This document shows positions 24,772 to 33,323 of a stretch of DNA of 64,000 bases, piece by piece; the first letter of the stretch is position 1, and the number at the start of each line of letters is the position of its first letter. The notes beneath the pieces were generated by a model, which saw only the letters and a list, made by a program, of their open reading frames with translations, did no database searches and was not told where the DNA came from. Both the position numbers and the translations under genes were made by a program. Source of the DNA: Terriglobia bacterium (GTDB lineage: Bacteria; Acidobacteriota; Terriglobia; Bryobacterales; Bryobacteraceae); contig JANXYJ010000183.1 of NCBI GenBank assembly GCA_025350105.1, positions 1-64,000 of the forward strand, given 5' to 3'.

Positions 24772-26079
24772 ATGAATCAATTCGTTTCTCCTGCAAAATC
24801 ATTGAACGGCGTGGTCGTTCTTCCCGGCGATAAATCCATCTCGCACCGTTACGGTCTGCTCGGCGGTATCGCCAGCGGCGTCACCACCATTCACAACTAT
24901 TCCACTGGCGCCGATTGCCAATCCACGCTTGGTTGCATGCAAGCGCTGGGCGCGGTCGTCGAAAGAAAAGAAGACAAGCTGCTGATTCACGGCGCGTCTC
25001 TTCATGAACCTGCCGCGCAGTTGGACGCCGGAAATTCAGGCTCTACCATTCGCATGTTGTCTGGTATTTTAGCGGGGCAGAAATTTACGTCGCGCATCGG
25101 CGGTGATGAGTCGCTTTCCGGCCGGCCCATGGATCGCGTGATCAAGCCGCTGACGCAAATGGGAGCACGCATTGAAGGCAGCGCCATTGCCGGGCGCAAC
25201 GAAAATTTCCCGCCGCTGACAATTCACGGCCATGGTTTGAACGGGCAGCCTCTGCACGGCATTGATTACACCCCGCCCATGGCCAGCGCACAGGTGAAAA
25301 GCTGTGTGCTATTGGCTGGCCTTTTTGCTGAAGGCGACACCATTGTCCGCGAGCCGATTCAAACCCGCGATCATACCGAAATCGCGCTGAAAGATTTTGG
25401 AGCGGATATGGAACTGGCCCCGCGAACCATCACGCTGCATGGGGGAGCCAAACTCGAAGGCCGCGAGCTGATGGTTCCCGGGGATCTTTCTTCCGCTGCA
25501 TTCTTCCTGGTGGCAGCGCTCCTGGTGCCGGAAGCCGACCTGATTATTCGTAACGTCGGCCTGAACCCCACGCGAACTGCATTGCTGGATTTTCTGGCAT
25601 CACTTGGCGCGTCCATCAAGATCATTGACGTAAAACAATCCGGTGGTGAGTTGATCGGGGACCTGCGCGTTCGCAGCTCAGCCAATGGCCTGACGGGCGG
25701 CGTGATCGCCGGCGCGCAAACCGCGGCGTTGATCGACGAGATCCCCGCGCTATCGGTTTTAGGGGCGGCGAGCGAAGGCGGCCTCACTGTACGCGATGCT
25801 GGTGAATTGCGCGTGAAGGAAACCGACCGCATCGCCACCATCGAAAGCAATATGCGCCGCATGGGCATTCAGATCGAAAGCACTCCAGACGGTTTCCATA
25901 TCCCCGGCAGGCAGAAATTCCGCGCGGCGGAGATCCACCCGGCTGGCGATCATCGCATCGCCATGGCGTTTTCCGTGGCAGCGCTGGCGGCCGACGGCCC
26001 GTGCACCATCACCGAAGCCGAATGCGCGGGAGTTTCGTTTCCGGAGTTTTTTGCTACACTGCAAGCGATTGTCGGATAG
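24772..26079 (+). CDS. aroA: 3-phosphoshikimate 1-carboxyvinyltransferase (EPSP synthase)
   Basis: About 435 aa, cytoplasmic; sixth step of the shikimate pathway, joining shikimate-3-phosphate and PEP. All core motifs are present: LPGDKSISHRYGLLGGIASG (phosphate binding), LDAGNSGSTIRMLSGILAGQ (PEP binding), GDESLSGRPMDRVI, MASAQVKSC, IDEIPALSVLGAAS (catalytic Asp/Glu) and ELRVKETDRI. Full length for the family. The GNSGS form (Ser instead of Thr after GNSG) is a mild variation. No Shine-Dalgarno is obvious. Two signalling genes follow in the same direction. Confidence 0.96.
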   Translation: MNQFVSPAKSLNGVVVLPGDKSISHRYGLLGGIASGVTTIHNYSTGADCQSTLGCMQALGAVVERKEDKLLIHGASLHEPAAQLDAGNSGSTIRMLSGILAGQKFTSRIGGDESLSGRPMDRVIKPLTQMGARIEGSAIAGRNENFPPLTIHGHGLNGQPLHGIDYTPPMASAQVKSCVLLAGLFAEGDTIVREPIQTRDHTEIALKDFGADMELAPRTITLHGGAKLEGRELMVPGDLSSAAFFLVAALLVPEADLIIRNVGLNPTRTALLDFLASLGASIKIIDVKQSGGELIGDLRVRSSANGLTGGVIAGAQTAALIDEIPALSVLGAASEGGLTVRDAGELRVKETDRIATIESNMRRMGIQIESTPDGFHIPGRQKFRAAEIHPAGDHRIAMAFSVAALAADGPCTITEAECAGVSFPEFFATLQAIVG

Positions 26080-26112
26080 GCTTCCCGCACCCGGAGTCAC
26101 CAGCGGAACAGC

Positions 26113-26745
26113 ATGGAAAATACCAAGGATCTTACTGTCGCAGGTTTAGTCCACGATTTGAACAATGTGTTTCAAACATTAGTGGAAGCCGCCGACATGC
26201 TGTCGGAAGATCCGCGATGGGAACATCTTTCGGCGCTGATCGTCCGTAGCGTGGAGCGCGGCAAGGAACTCACCCAGAGCCTGCAAAAGACCGAGCAGCC
26301 AGCGGCGACGGTGCAGAATATCATTGCCGGCGCGCAATCGTTCGTGGAAGATTTGGTGCTTGCAGGCCGTGGTCCAGCCATTCATTTTGAATGCGACGTA
26401 GAACCCAAACTGATGCTGCGCCGGGCGTTATCTTGGGAACGGGTTTTCATCAACCTGTTTTCCAACTCCGTGCGCGCCATGCCCCAGGGCGGAAGCATTT
26501 TCGTGCAAGGCCTTCGTAAAGAAAACAGGCTGATCATCACCGTCGCCGACGACGGGCCAGGAATCGAACCGCATTTACTTACCGAAATCTTCAAGCCCAA
26601 TGTTTCTAGCCGCCTTGACGGTGGCCTGGGGCTGCACATCGTTGAATCCATCGTGAGAGAGCATCACGGCGAAGTGCGCGCGGCGAACCGCCCGGATGGT
26701 GGCGCGGAATTTACCATCACGCTGCCGGTGGAACTGGGTTTGTAG
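26113..26745 (+). CDS. Small soluble histidine kinase without sensor domain
   Basis: About 210 aa. An H-box is near the start (VAGLVHDLNNVFQTLVEAAD; His14), followed by the HATPase_c boxes: N-box WERVFINLFSNSVRAM, G1 VADDGPGIEPHLL and G2 GGLGLHIVESIV. There is no sensor domain and no membrane helix, so input must come from a partner protein. The HDLNN form of the H-box is that of NtrB/HWE-like kinases. The STAS protein 24 nt downstream is the obvious partner, and no response regulator is adjacent. Confidence 0.85.
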   Translation: MENTKDLTVAGLVHDLNNVFQTLVEAADMLSEDPRWEHLSALIVRSVERGKELTQSLQKTEQPAATVQNIIAGAQSFVEDLVLAGRGPAIHFECDVEPKLMLRRALSWERVFINLFSNSVRAMPQGGSIFVQGLRKENRLIITVADDGPGIEPHLLTEIFKPNVSSRLDGGLGLHIVESIVREHHGEVRAANRPDGGAEFTITLPVELGL

Positions 26746-26769
26746 ACGAAACTGTAGGACACTATCAAA

Positions 26770-27120
26770 ATGAGCTTTAGCAGTCTGGTTCGCGGCGTGG
26801 ATGATGTCACCGTTATCGATTTTGTGGGCCGCATTGTGCTGGGCAGCAGCGCCGGCGAAGTGCGCCGCGTGGTTTGCGAAGTGGCCAGTGAGGACAAACG
26901 CAAAATTGTTTTGAACCTGGCGCTGGTGGACTACATTGATAGTTCCGGCCTGGGCGAGTTGATCAGCGCTTACGCCCGCGTCAAACAATCGGGTGGCGAA
27001 ATCCGGCTGGCCCATTTGCAGAAACGAATTTCCGATTTGCTGCAAATTACCAAGCTCTACACCGTCTTCGCGTCGTACCCCGATGAAGCGTCGGCCGTGA
27101 AGAGCTTCCAGTTGCTATAA
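26770..27120 (+). CDS. STAS-domain anti-sigma factor antagonist
   Basis: About 116 aa, a single STAS domain of the SpoIIAA/RsbV type. The phosphorylation loop VDYIDSSGLGELISAY has the conserved Ser58 (and Ser59). In partner switching, a kinase/anti-sigma factor phosphorylates this serine and a PP2C phosphatase restores it; neither is nearby. It is adjacent to a histidine-kinase-like ATPase, whose GHKL fold is shared with RsbW-type anti-sigma kinases. Convergent with the OYE gene 11 nt away. Confidence 0.9.
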   Translation: MSFSSLVRGVDDVTVIDFVGRIVLGSSAGEVRRVVCEVASEDKRKIVLNLALVDYIDSSGLGELISAYARVKQSGGEIRLAHLQKRISDLLQITKLYTVFASYPDEASAVKSFQLL

Positions 27121-27131
27121 AACCGGCGCGA

Positions 27132-28379
27132 TTATAGAAGTGGATAATCCGTGTAGCCCTTCGCCCCCGGCGTGTAGAACGACGCTTGATCTGGCGCATT
27201 CAGCGGGGCATTTTTCTCGAAACGCTTCACCAAATCCGGATTGGCCACGTAAGTAGATCCGAACACGATGGCGTCGGCCTTGCCCGCGGCCAGGGTCTGA
27301 TCGGCTTCTTCTTTCTTAAAACCGCCGCCCACCAAAAGCGTGCCCGCGAAAGCTTCGCGCAATACCGTCTCGGATCCGATGCCGGTGCGCATCACATGTA
27401 AGTAAGCAGGCTTCAACGCCGCATACGCTTTCGCCAAAGCGATGAATGTGGGCAGCGGATCTTCATCGGCGATGTCATTGAACTTCATCCCGGGGCTCAG
27501 TTTCATGCCCACTCTACCTGAGGATCCAGCGGCGGCGATCATCGCCGTTGCGGTCTCCACCACAAACCGAATACGGTTTTCACTGGACCCGCCGTACGCG
27601 TCGGTTCGATGATTGGCGCTGGTGCTCAGGAACTGATTCGGCAGATAGCCGGAAGCCGAATGCAACTCCACGCCATCGAAACCCGCGGCCAGCGCGTTGC
27701 GCGTAGCTTGTGCATACTCATAGATGACAGACGGAATCTCGCTCAACTCAAGCGCACGCGGCATGTCATTTGGCTGCATCCCCTGCGCATCGGTCCACAT
27801 CTGCCCGGCCGCGCGAATGGCTGATGGCGCTACTGGCGCGTCAGGAATGGTTCGATTGGCCGAGTGCGTAATCCGCCCCACGTGCATGATCTGCGCAAAA
27901 ATTGTTCCGCCGCGCGCGTGCACCGCATTTGTCACTTTGCGCCATGCAGCAATCTGCGCGTCATTGTAGATTCCAGGGCTGCGCGCATAACCCAAGCCCA
28001 TCGCGCTGGGGGCGATGCCTTCGGAAATAATCAAGCCGGCGTCGGCGCGTGCGCCGTAATATTCCGCCGCCAGTGGCAAGATCACGCCTTGCGCATCCGC
28101 ACGCGAACGCGTCATGGGAGCCATCACAATTCGGTTACGCAGCGAAAAATCGCCAATGTTTATAGGTGAAAAGACATTCATGTGTCTGTTGGATGCAGCA
28201 TGGACGATATCGGGCGCAGCTAAGATTTCATGTCCGGCACAATGGAAAACCGGCAGACGCGGATATTTGGGATAGGCTGGATCCGCCAGCGCCAATTCAC
28301 ACAAATAGAAAGCGTTGCCGCGATCAGACCGTACCGTTCTGCTATGCGCGCAATCGCCGCATAGGCCTATTGCCCGCAC
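27132..28379 (-). CDS. Old Yellow Enzyme-type ene-reductase with an extra Cys4 N-terminal domain
   Basis: About 415 aa if read from the GTG at 28379, whose G overlaps the TAG stop of the cytochrome c gene (TAGTG), a coupling arrangement. Residues 1-50 hold four cysteines (C7, C10, C27, C47) in a pattern known to me from free-standing ~55-residue proteins of Acidobacteria. From Met67 an OYE begins: INIGDFSLRNRIVMAPMTRS, FAQIMHVGRITHS, GVELHSASGYLPNQFLS, LVGGGFKKEEAD, ending with the FMN-binding FGSTYVANPDLV. The internal ATG at 28181 has no ribosome site. OYEs reduce activated C=C bonds with NAD(P)H and FMN. It lacks a signal peptide. Confidence 0.85.
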   Translation of the reverse strand: MRAIGLCGDCAHSRTVRSDRGNAFYLCELALADPAYPKYPRLPVFHCAGHEILAAPDIVHAASNRHMNVFSPINIGDFSLRNRIVMAPMTRSRADAQGVILPLAAEYYGARADAGLIISEGIAPSAMGLGYARSPGIYNDAQIAAWRKVTNAVHARGGTIFAQIMHVGRITHSANRTIPDAPVAPSAIRAAGQMWTDAQGMQPNDMPRALELSEIPSVIYEYAQATRNALAAGFDGVELHSASGYLPNQFLSTSANHRTDAYGGSSENRIRFVVETATAMIAAAGSSGRVGMKLSPGMKFNDIADEDPLPTFIALAKAYAALKPAYLHVMRTGIGSETVLREAFAGTLLVGGGFKKEEADQTLAAGKADAIVFGSTYVANPDLVKRFEKNAPLNAPDQASFYTPGAKGYTDYPLL

Positions 28380-28702
28380 TATTGATTGAGTAACGGCACA
28401 TCCTTCAGCGCAGGCGGCGCCGGGCGCGAAGACAGATACGCGTGAATGTCTGTCAGATCGGCATCGGAAACGATCTTGGCCGTAAATGGAGGCATGCCAC
28501 CCGCCGGTTTGCGCACGTAGGCGATCAACACCGCCACTGCGGGCGGCTTGGTTCCAATGCGCGGCCCGCTGCTGCCTCCTTGCCCGTCATGCCCGTGACA
28601 GGCCGAACAGTACAGCTTTTCAAAAACCACCTTGCCGTGTTCGGCATTACCCTGCCCGTACCCAAGCGAAGCCAGAAACGTGATGATCACTAGTCTCTTC
28701 AT
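28379..28702 (-). CDS. Secreted class I cytochrome c
   Basis: About 107 aa with a short signal peptide (LVIITFLASLGYGQ). A single heme c site CSACH (Cys32, Cys35, His36) and the axial Met70 in PAGGMPPF define a small c-type cytochrome, followed by the usual ADLTDIHAYLSSR C-terminal helix. It would accept electrons in the periplasm. It lies 33 nt downstream of the exported thiamine-diphosphate enzyme gene, pointing to a role as its electron acceptor. The stop codon overlaps the start of the OYE gene. Confidence 0.93.
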   Translation of the reverse strand: MKRLVIITFLASLGYGQGNAEHGKVVFEKLYCSACHGHDGQGGSSGPRIGTKPPAVAVLIAYVRKPAGGMPPFTAKIVSDADLTDIHAYLSSRPAPPALKDVPLLNQ

Positions 28703-28735
28703 TTGTTCTACCGTCCCTGTATTAACATCCCTGCG

Positions 28736-30682
28736 TCATCTTCCTTGCGTAACGACATCAATCAAATACGGCCGCCCGCTCTTCACCACTTCCACCCCGC
28801 GCTTGATCGCCGGGCCCAGCTCCGCTGGATTGGTCACCGGGCCAAACGCCTCCACACCCAGGCCCTGGGCCACCTTTGCGTAATCGATGTTCGGATCTGT
28901 GATCGTAGTGCCGATGCCGCATTGCTCAAAGCCGCGGTTATGCTGGCCCGCCATCCGCTGCAGTTGCATGATCTCCTGGTGATAAGCCCGGTTGTTGTGC
29001 ACCAGAATCAGAATCGGAATGCGATGATGCGCCGCGGTCCAAAGCGCGCCGGGCTGGTACATCAAATCACCATCAGGCTGAATGGAAACCGATAGGCGCC
29101 CGTACTTCTTGTTGGCCAGCGCCGCTCCCACCGTCGCCGGAGCAAGATAGCCCACACCTTCGCCGCCCGCGCCGCCAATGTAGTGGTAGTGCTTGTTCAT
29201 GTCCCACAAACGCTGCGGCCAATTGCTCACCCAAAAGCTGTCGCTCACCAATGACCAATCTTCATTCTTCACGGCGCCGTACAGCTCCATCGACATACGC
29301 GCGGTGCTAATCGGGCTAGAATCCCACCCTTGTGATGCCGCCACACGCGTTTGCTCCAAGGCTTGTTTTTGCGCCTCGCCCAGCTTCTTGCCGCGCTCGG
29401 CCAGAGTGCGTTTGCGGTCGTCGGTCAGCTGGCGCTTCACGGCCTCGATCAAAGCTGGCAACGACGCTTCGCCGTCCGCCGCTACGCTCATATCTACTTC
29501 GGTGTTTCTAAAGAATGTCTGGTAGTTACTCTTAAAGAACAGATCGTTCGCGCTGATGCTGATCAGCTTGGCGTCAGCTTTGGTGATGGAGCGCGCTTCG
29601 GTCTTGAAGCGTCCGCCCAGCGTGTGAATCGAGCCATAAAAATCCCAAACCTCCAGGCCTACAATCAGGTCGGCTTGTTGCAACACAGGGCGTTGGCGCA
29701 AGGTTTGATTCAGCGGATGGCGATTGGGGAAATTCATGCGCCGCTTTTGATCCACCACGGCGCACTGCAGCAATTCCGCCAACTCCACCAGCAACTGCAC
29801 ACCCTTGGGCGTGCGTGCGGCTTTGCCCGTCAGAATCACGGGATTTTCGGCAGCCAGCAGCATCTTCGCCACTTCGTTTGCTGTGCCAGCGTCGATGGCC
29901 GGCTGCACATTCACCGGCAGTTTTGGAATATGGCCCTTGAAGTTATCCGGATACGGATCTTCCTGCAGATCTTCATCGCACACCAGCATCACCGGCATCT
30001 GCGGAGCCATGGTGGCCAAATGATACCCGCGCACCATCGACTCGCCCCAATGTTCCAGCGACCCGGGGTTATCGTCCCACTTGGTGTAATCGCGCACCAT
30101 GGCTGCCGCGTCCTGCACGCTGTGCACCCACTCCACGTAACTGCGCCGCTCACTGGAATCGCGGCGGTTGCCGGCCAGCACAATCATCGGAGCCTGATCG
30201 CAATAGGAGTTGTAAATCGCCATCGCCGCGTGCTGCGTGCCTACCGTGCCGTGCACCGCGGTAACCGCCGGTTTGCCTTCGATCTTGGCGTAGCCGTTGC
30301 ACATCGCCGCTGCGATTTCTTCGTGATTGCACGTAATGAATTCGGGCTTGTTCCCGCCATAGCTCACCAGCGATTCGTGAATGCCACGAAAGCTGGACCC
30401 CGGATTGGCGATGAAATACTCCACGCCCAAACTCTTGATCACGTCGATCATGTAGTCCGCGCCGGGACGTTCAATGAAAGGCGGCGCGCCACTGCCGGCG
30501 TTGCGTTCGGCCTCCACCTGGGCCGCGCTGGGCGGCGCAGCTCCACGTGTTGGAGCCGCTGGCGCCTGCGCGTTGGCCTGCTGCGGCGTGCTGACCAACG
30601 CCGTGGCTCCGGCTGCCGCGCCTACCGCCGCGCCTTTCAAAAACCCACGCCGTGCAAATGAAGTTTTAGTTGATTTGGCCAT
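28736..30682 (-). CDS. Tat-exported thiamine-diphosphate enzyme (acetolactate synthase/benzoylformate decarboxylase family)
   Basis: About 648 aa. AGGAGGGCATATC precedes the ATG. The N-terminus has a Tat signal (FARRGFLKGAAVGAAAGATA) ending near NAQAPAAP. The body has all three domains of the ThDP family: N-terminal pyrimidine-binding part with the catalytic Glu in FITCNHEEIAAAMCNGYAK; middle domain starting MLLAAENPVILTGKA; C-terminal PP domain with the GDL...NN motif (QPDGDLMYQPGALWTAAHH, then ILVHNNRAYHQ). Export of a folded ThDP enzyme is unusual and fits Tat. First gene of an operon with a cytochrome c and an OYE. The substrate is unknown; an oxidative 2-oxoacid decarboxylase passing electrons to cytochrome c is a plausible role. 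Confidence 0.88.
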   Translation of the reverse strand: MAKSTKTSFARRGFLKGAAVGAAAGATALVSTPQQANAQAPAAPTRGAAPPSAAQVEAERNAGSGAPPFIERPGADYMIDVIKSLGVEYFIANPGSSFRGIHESLVSYGGNKPEFITCNHEEIAAAMCNGYAKIEGKPAVTAVHGTVGTQHAAMAIYNSYCDQAPMIVLAGNRRDSSERRSYVEWVHSVQDAAAMVRDYTKWDDNPGSLEHWGESMVRGYHLATMAPQMPVMLVCDEDLQEDPYPDNFKGHIPKLPVNVQPAIDAGTANEVAKMLLAAENPVILTGKAARTPKGVQLLVELAELLQCAVVDQKRRMNFPNRHPLNQTLRQRPVLQQADLIVGLEVWDFYGSIHTLGGRFKTEARSITKADAKLISISANDLFFKSNYQTFFRNTEVDMSVAADGEASLPALIEAVKRQLTDDRKRTLAERGKKLGEAQKQALEQTRVAASQGWDSSPISTARMSMELYGAVKNEDWSLVSDSFWVSNWPQRLWDMNKHYHYIGGAGGEGVGYLAPATVGAALANKKYGRLSVSIQPDGDLMYQPGALWTAAHHRIPILILVHNNRAYHQEIMQLQRMAGQHNRGFEQCGIGTTITDPNIDYAKVAQGLGVEAFGPVTNPAELGPAIKRGVEVVKSGRPYLIDVVTQGR

Positions 30683-30862
30683 GATATGCCCTCCTGCTCC
30701 GCCTATTCAGTATCAGCCATCATGTCAAAGCGCAGCGGTGGAGGCAAGTGGGCTTTGGAATAGGCCAAACGCAAATATGGCTCCCGCAACCTTTCGCCGG
30801 CGGCGAGAGCCATATGGTTTTTCAGATCGGCTGGTTTACATCTTTATTGGGGTGTACAACGA

Positions 30863-32041
30863 CTACGGTGTGCAATTCAACGGCAGAGCGGTCAGCGCAT
30901 GCTCATCCGGGAAGCTATACGCTCCGTCAATCGCATTCGATGGACTGGTGCGTGCAAACCATTGCAACAGCGCTTCGGATTGTGGATGGAACAGGAAGCC
31001 GTCATACCCGGCGATGGGAATGGAGAAGCCTACGATGGGATCGCCCACCTCCAGCACCGTGGTGCAGCCGTATTGCCCCGCGCTTGGCGTGGTCCACGGT
31101 GGAACGATGTTGGTGATAAATGGATCGTTGGCCCATTCGGCGATCTCGTGCGTCATGCCGTGGATATCGGCGATGTTGGTGTTGCGGAAGATACCCGGTT
31201 CCAGCCAGGAACCGAAGCCCCAGGTCTGTATGCTTTCCGTTCCATCGGCATCGTGAGTCTCGTTGCTATAGGTGTGGAACCCCAGAACGCAGCAACCGGC
31301 CAACGGATTTGTACTAATTGTGGAGGAAAGCACCATATTATGGGTGGCGGCCACTACGAACGCGCCAAAATCGGTGCGGCTGGAAACGATGGATTCCATT
31401 ACATAGGCGAAAAAGTTCTCGTCCACTACCGCCAGCTTTTGTCCGTTACTAAAGTGGTAGACCACGCCGTAGTCGTCCGGTACATTCAGCACCACTTCTT
31501 TCAATACTTTGGCGTTCAGATTGAAATGCCAATTGCGCGCGGCCGGCATCATGTTCCAGAACTGCGCTCGCTGTTCGGCGTCTATAAACTGGCCATCGCC
31601 GGTAGCATAAGTATTGCTGTTGAACAGCGGACTGTCCGCCATTTGATAGGTTGTGTCCACGGATTCAAACGACTCGCCGTTGCCCATATTAAGCGTCAAG
31701 GGAATGAAGTCGACGTTGATTTTAGAGCCCTCTCCGGTCGCGGGATCGGTGCCAGCCATGATATAGGGGTAAGTCTTGCCTTGGTATTGGAACGTGCGCA
31801 GAAAATTCGGAATCGAATTGATCCCCGGAATCGCGCTGGATGCAGTAGCGGCGCTGCCGCCCGATCCGCCCACTGCTGCGGCCGCGAACTTGCTGCCGTC
31901 CCGGCTGGGGCCACCCCCTCTCACTTTTACGTAGTCGTCCAAAGTACCGGTGAGCTCAATCACCCGGGTTGCGCCGAATACGCTCAACGGCGCCAGCGTC
32001 GCGAAGCACAGATACACGGCCAGTTTGTTTGCAATCTTCAT
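30863..32041 (-). CDS. Secreted protein of unknown function with an HEIAE motif
   Basis: About 392 aa. AGGAGAAAA precedes the ATG at 32041. Signal peptide (LAVYLCFATLAPLSVFGA). The mature protein is hydrophilic with a Gly/Ser/Ala-rich stretch (residues 50-70), a segment GFHTYSNETHDADG, and IADIHGMTHEIAEWANDP near residue 295. The HEIAEWANDP element resembles the THEIxE..xDP block of some exported putative metalloproteases (HExxE rather than HExxH), so a zinc peptidase is possible but unproven. Monocistronic; divergent from the 2-oxoacid dehydrogenase operon. Confidence 0.6.
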   Translation of the reverse strand: MKIANKLAVYLCFATLAPLSVFGATRVIELTGTLDDYVKVRGGGPSRDGSKFAAAAVGGSGGSAATASSAIPGINSIPNFLRTFQYQGKTYPYIMAGTDPATGEGSKINVDFIPLTLNMGNGESFESVDTTYQMADSPLFNSNTYATGDGQFIDAEQRAQFWNMMPAARNWHFNLNAKVLKEVVLNVPDDYGVVYHFSNGQKLAVVDENFFAYVMESIVSSRTDFGAFVVAATHNMVLSSTISTNPLAGCCVLGFHTYSNETHDADGTESIQTWGFGSWLEPGIFRNTNIADIHGMTHEIAEWANDPFITNIVPPWTTPSAGQYGCTTVLEVGDPIVGFSIPIAGYDGFLFHPQSEALLQWFARTSPSNAIDGAYSFPDEHALTALPLNCTP

Positions 32042-32178
32042 TTTTCTCCTCTGCACGCGGCAACATCATTTCGATCCGATGTTAAAGCGAATTTAGAGCA
32101 GAATACACCTGAAGTACCATCAAAGCAAGATATTTTGTTTGACTCAAACTCGCTTTCATCTGGGCCTCCCAGGACGTC

Positions 32179-32197
32179 TGTAGGTTCTGATCCTACA
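32179..32197. promoter_or_regulatory. Inverted repeat upstream of the 2-oxoacid dehydrogenase operon
   Basis: TGTAGG and CCTACA form a perfect 6-bp inverted repeat around 7 bases, about 40 bp upstream of the TACACT -10 candidate. It lies in the divergent 241-bp gap and could be an operator for either side. Confidence 0.4.
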
Positions 32198-32234
32198 ATC
32201 ATGCAAAGTCAATTTTTTGCGCCCGTCGCTTTGC

Positions 32235-32240
32235 TACACT
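32235..32240 (+). promoter_or_regulatory. Candidate -10 element for the dehydrogenase operon (GCTACACT)
   Basis: TTGCTACACT occurs 43 nt before the E1-alpha start, the same extended hexamer seen upstream of aroA and other genes in the window. No clear -35. Confidence 0.35.
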
Positions 32241-32282
32241 TTTTTACAAGCGCTTTAAGTCTGAAGTGACCCTTCGCAAATT

Positions 32283-33323
32283 ATGGCCAAAACTCAAACC
32301 ACCGCCGCCGGACCGTCGGTGCTCGTTCGCACCAACGATGGTATTGATGCCGACTTGCGGCTGCGGATGTACCGCAGCCAGGTGCAGATCCGTGAGGCGG
32401 AACAACGCGCCAACGATTTGTTTTTGCAGAATCTGGTGAAGGGCACCAGCCACTTATCGCTGGGCCAGGAAGCCGTGGCCGCCGGTTGCGCCGCCGCCAT
32501 GCAACCCGGCGACCTCAGCTTCTGTACTTATAGGGGCCACGCGCACACCTTGGCCCGCGGTGTGGCGGTTGAAAAAGTCCTGGGCGAATTGATGGGCCGT
32601 GACAACGGCTTGCTCCGCGGCAAGGGCGGGTCCATGCATTTGACCTCCATCGAACACGGCGTGATGGGTTCCTACGCCATCATCGGCGCGCACCTGCCCA
32701 TCGCTTGCGGCGCGGCCTGGCGTGCCCAATACAAAGGCGACAAAGACGTTTCGGTGTGTTTCTTCGGAGACGGAACCACCAACATCGGGGCCTTTCATGA
32801 AGCCCTGAACTTCGCCGTCATCTGGAAGCTGCCGGTTGTGTTCGTCTGCGAAAACAATCTGTATATGGAATACACGCCCATCAGCGAAGTTACCGCCGTG
32901 GCGAATCCCGCCGCGGATCGCGCCAGCGCGTATGGTCTGCAGCCCATCATGGCGGATGGCCAGGACGCCGACGCCGTTTATCGCACTGCAAAAGCCGCTT
33001 TCGATAAAGCCCGCGCGGGCGGCGGGCCGTCGTTACTTGAGTTCAAGACGTATCGCTACAGCGGCCACTCCCGCGCCGATCCAGCCAAGTATCGCCCCGC
33101 GGGCGAGCTGGAGCATTGGAAAGCCAACCGCGATCCCATTAAGATTTACCGCCAGCGCGCGCTCGATTCCGGCATCAGTCACGCCCAGTTGGATGAAATC
33201 GAAGGCAGCGTAAAGCAAGAAGTGGACCAAGCGACGGAAAAATGCAAAGCCGCGCCGCCCACATCCGTCGACATTCTCTGCACGGACGTCTACGCCGACG
33301 GGGGCTGGGCATGGCGGAACTAA
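32283..33323 (+). CDS. 2-oxoacid dehydrogenase E1 component, alpha subunit (pyruvate/acetoin type)
   Basis: About 346 aa, cytoplasmic. The family core is clear: GQEAVAAGCAAAMQPGD, RGKGGSMHLTSIEHG, and the thiamine-diphosphate motif FFGDGTTNIGAFHEALN ending ENNLYM. The loop YRYSGHSRADPAKYR matches the phosphorylation-loop region of E1-alpha. The size and GKGGSMH motif fit PdhA/AcoA (pyruvate or acetoin dehydrogenase) rather than the longer branched-chain BkdA1. It decarboxylates the 2-oxoacid with E1-beta. Its 3' end overlaps the beta gene by 13 nt, so the subunits are translationally coupled. Confidence 0.93.
   Translation: MAKTQTTAAGPSVLVRTNDGIDADLRLRMYRSQVQIREAEQRANDLFLQNLVKGTSHLSLGQEAVAAGCAAAMQPGDLSFCTYRGHAHTLARGVAVEKVLGELMGRDNGLLRGKGGSMHLTSIEHGVMGSYAIIGAHLPIACGAAWRAQYKGDKDVSVCFFGDGTTNIGAFHEALNFAVIWKLPVVFVCENNLYMEYTPISEVTAVANPAADRASAYGLQPIMADGQDADAVYRTAKAAFDKARAGGGPSLLEFKTYRYSGHSRADPAKYRPAGELEHWKANRDPIKIYRQRALDSGISHAQLDEIEGSVKQEVDQATEKCKAAPPTSVDILCTDVYADGGWAWRN

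Noticed and set aside
29351-30661. Open frame of 436 codons on the plus strand
   Set aside because: It is antisense to the ThDP enzyme gene, whose full motif set, Tat signal and ribosome site are clear; the frame is a by-product of high GC.
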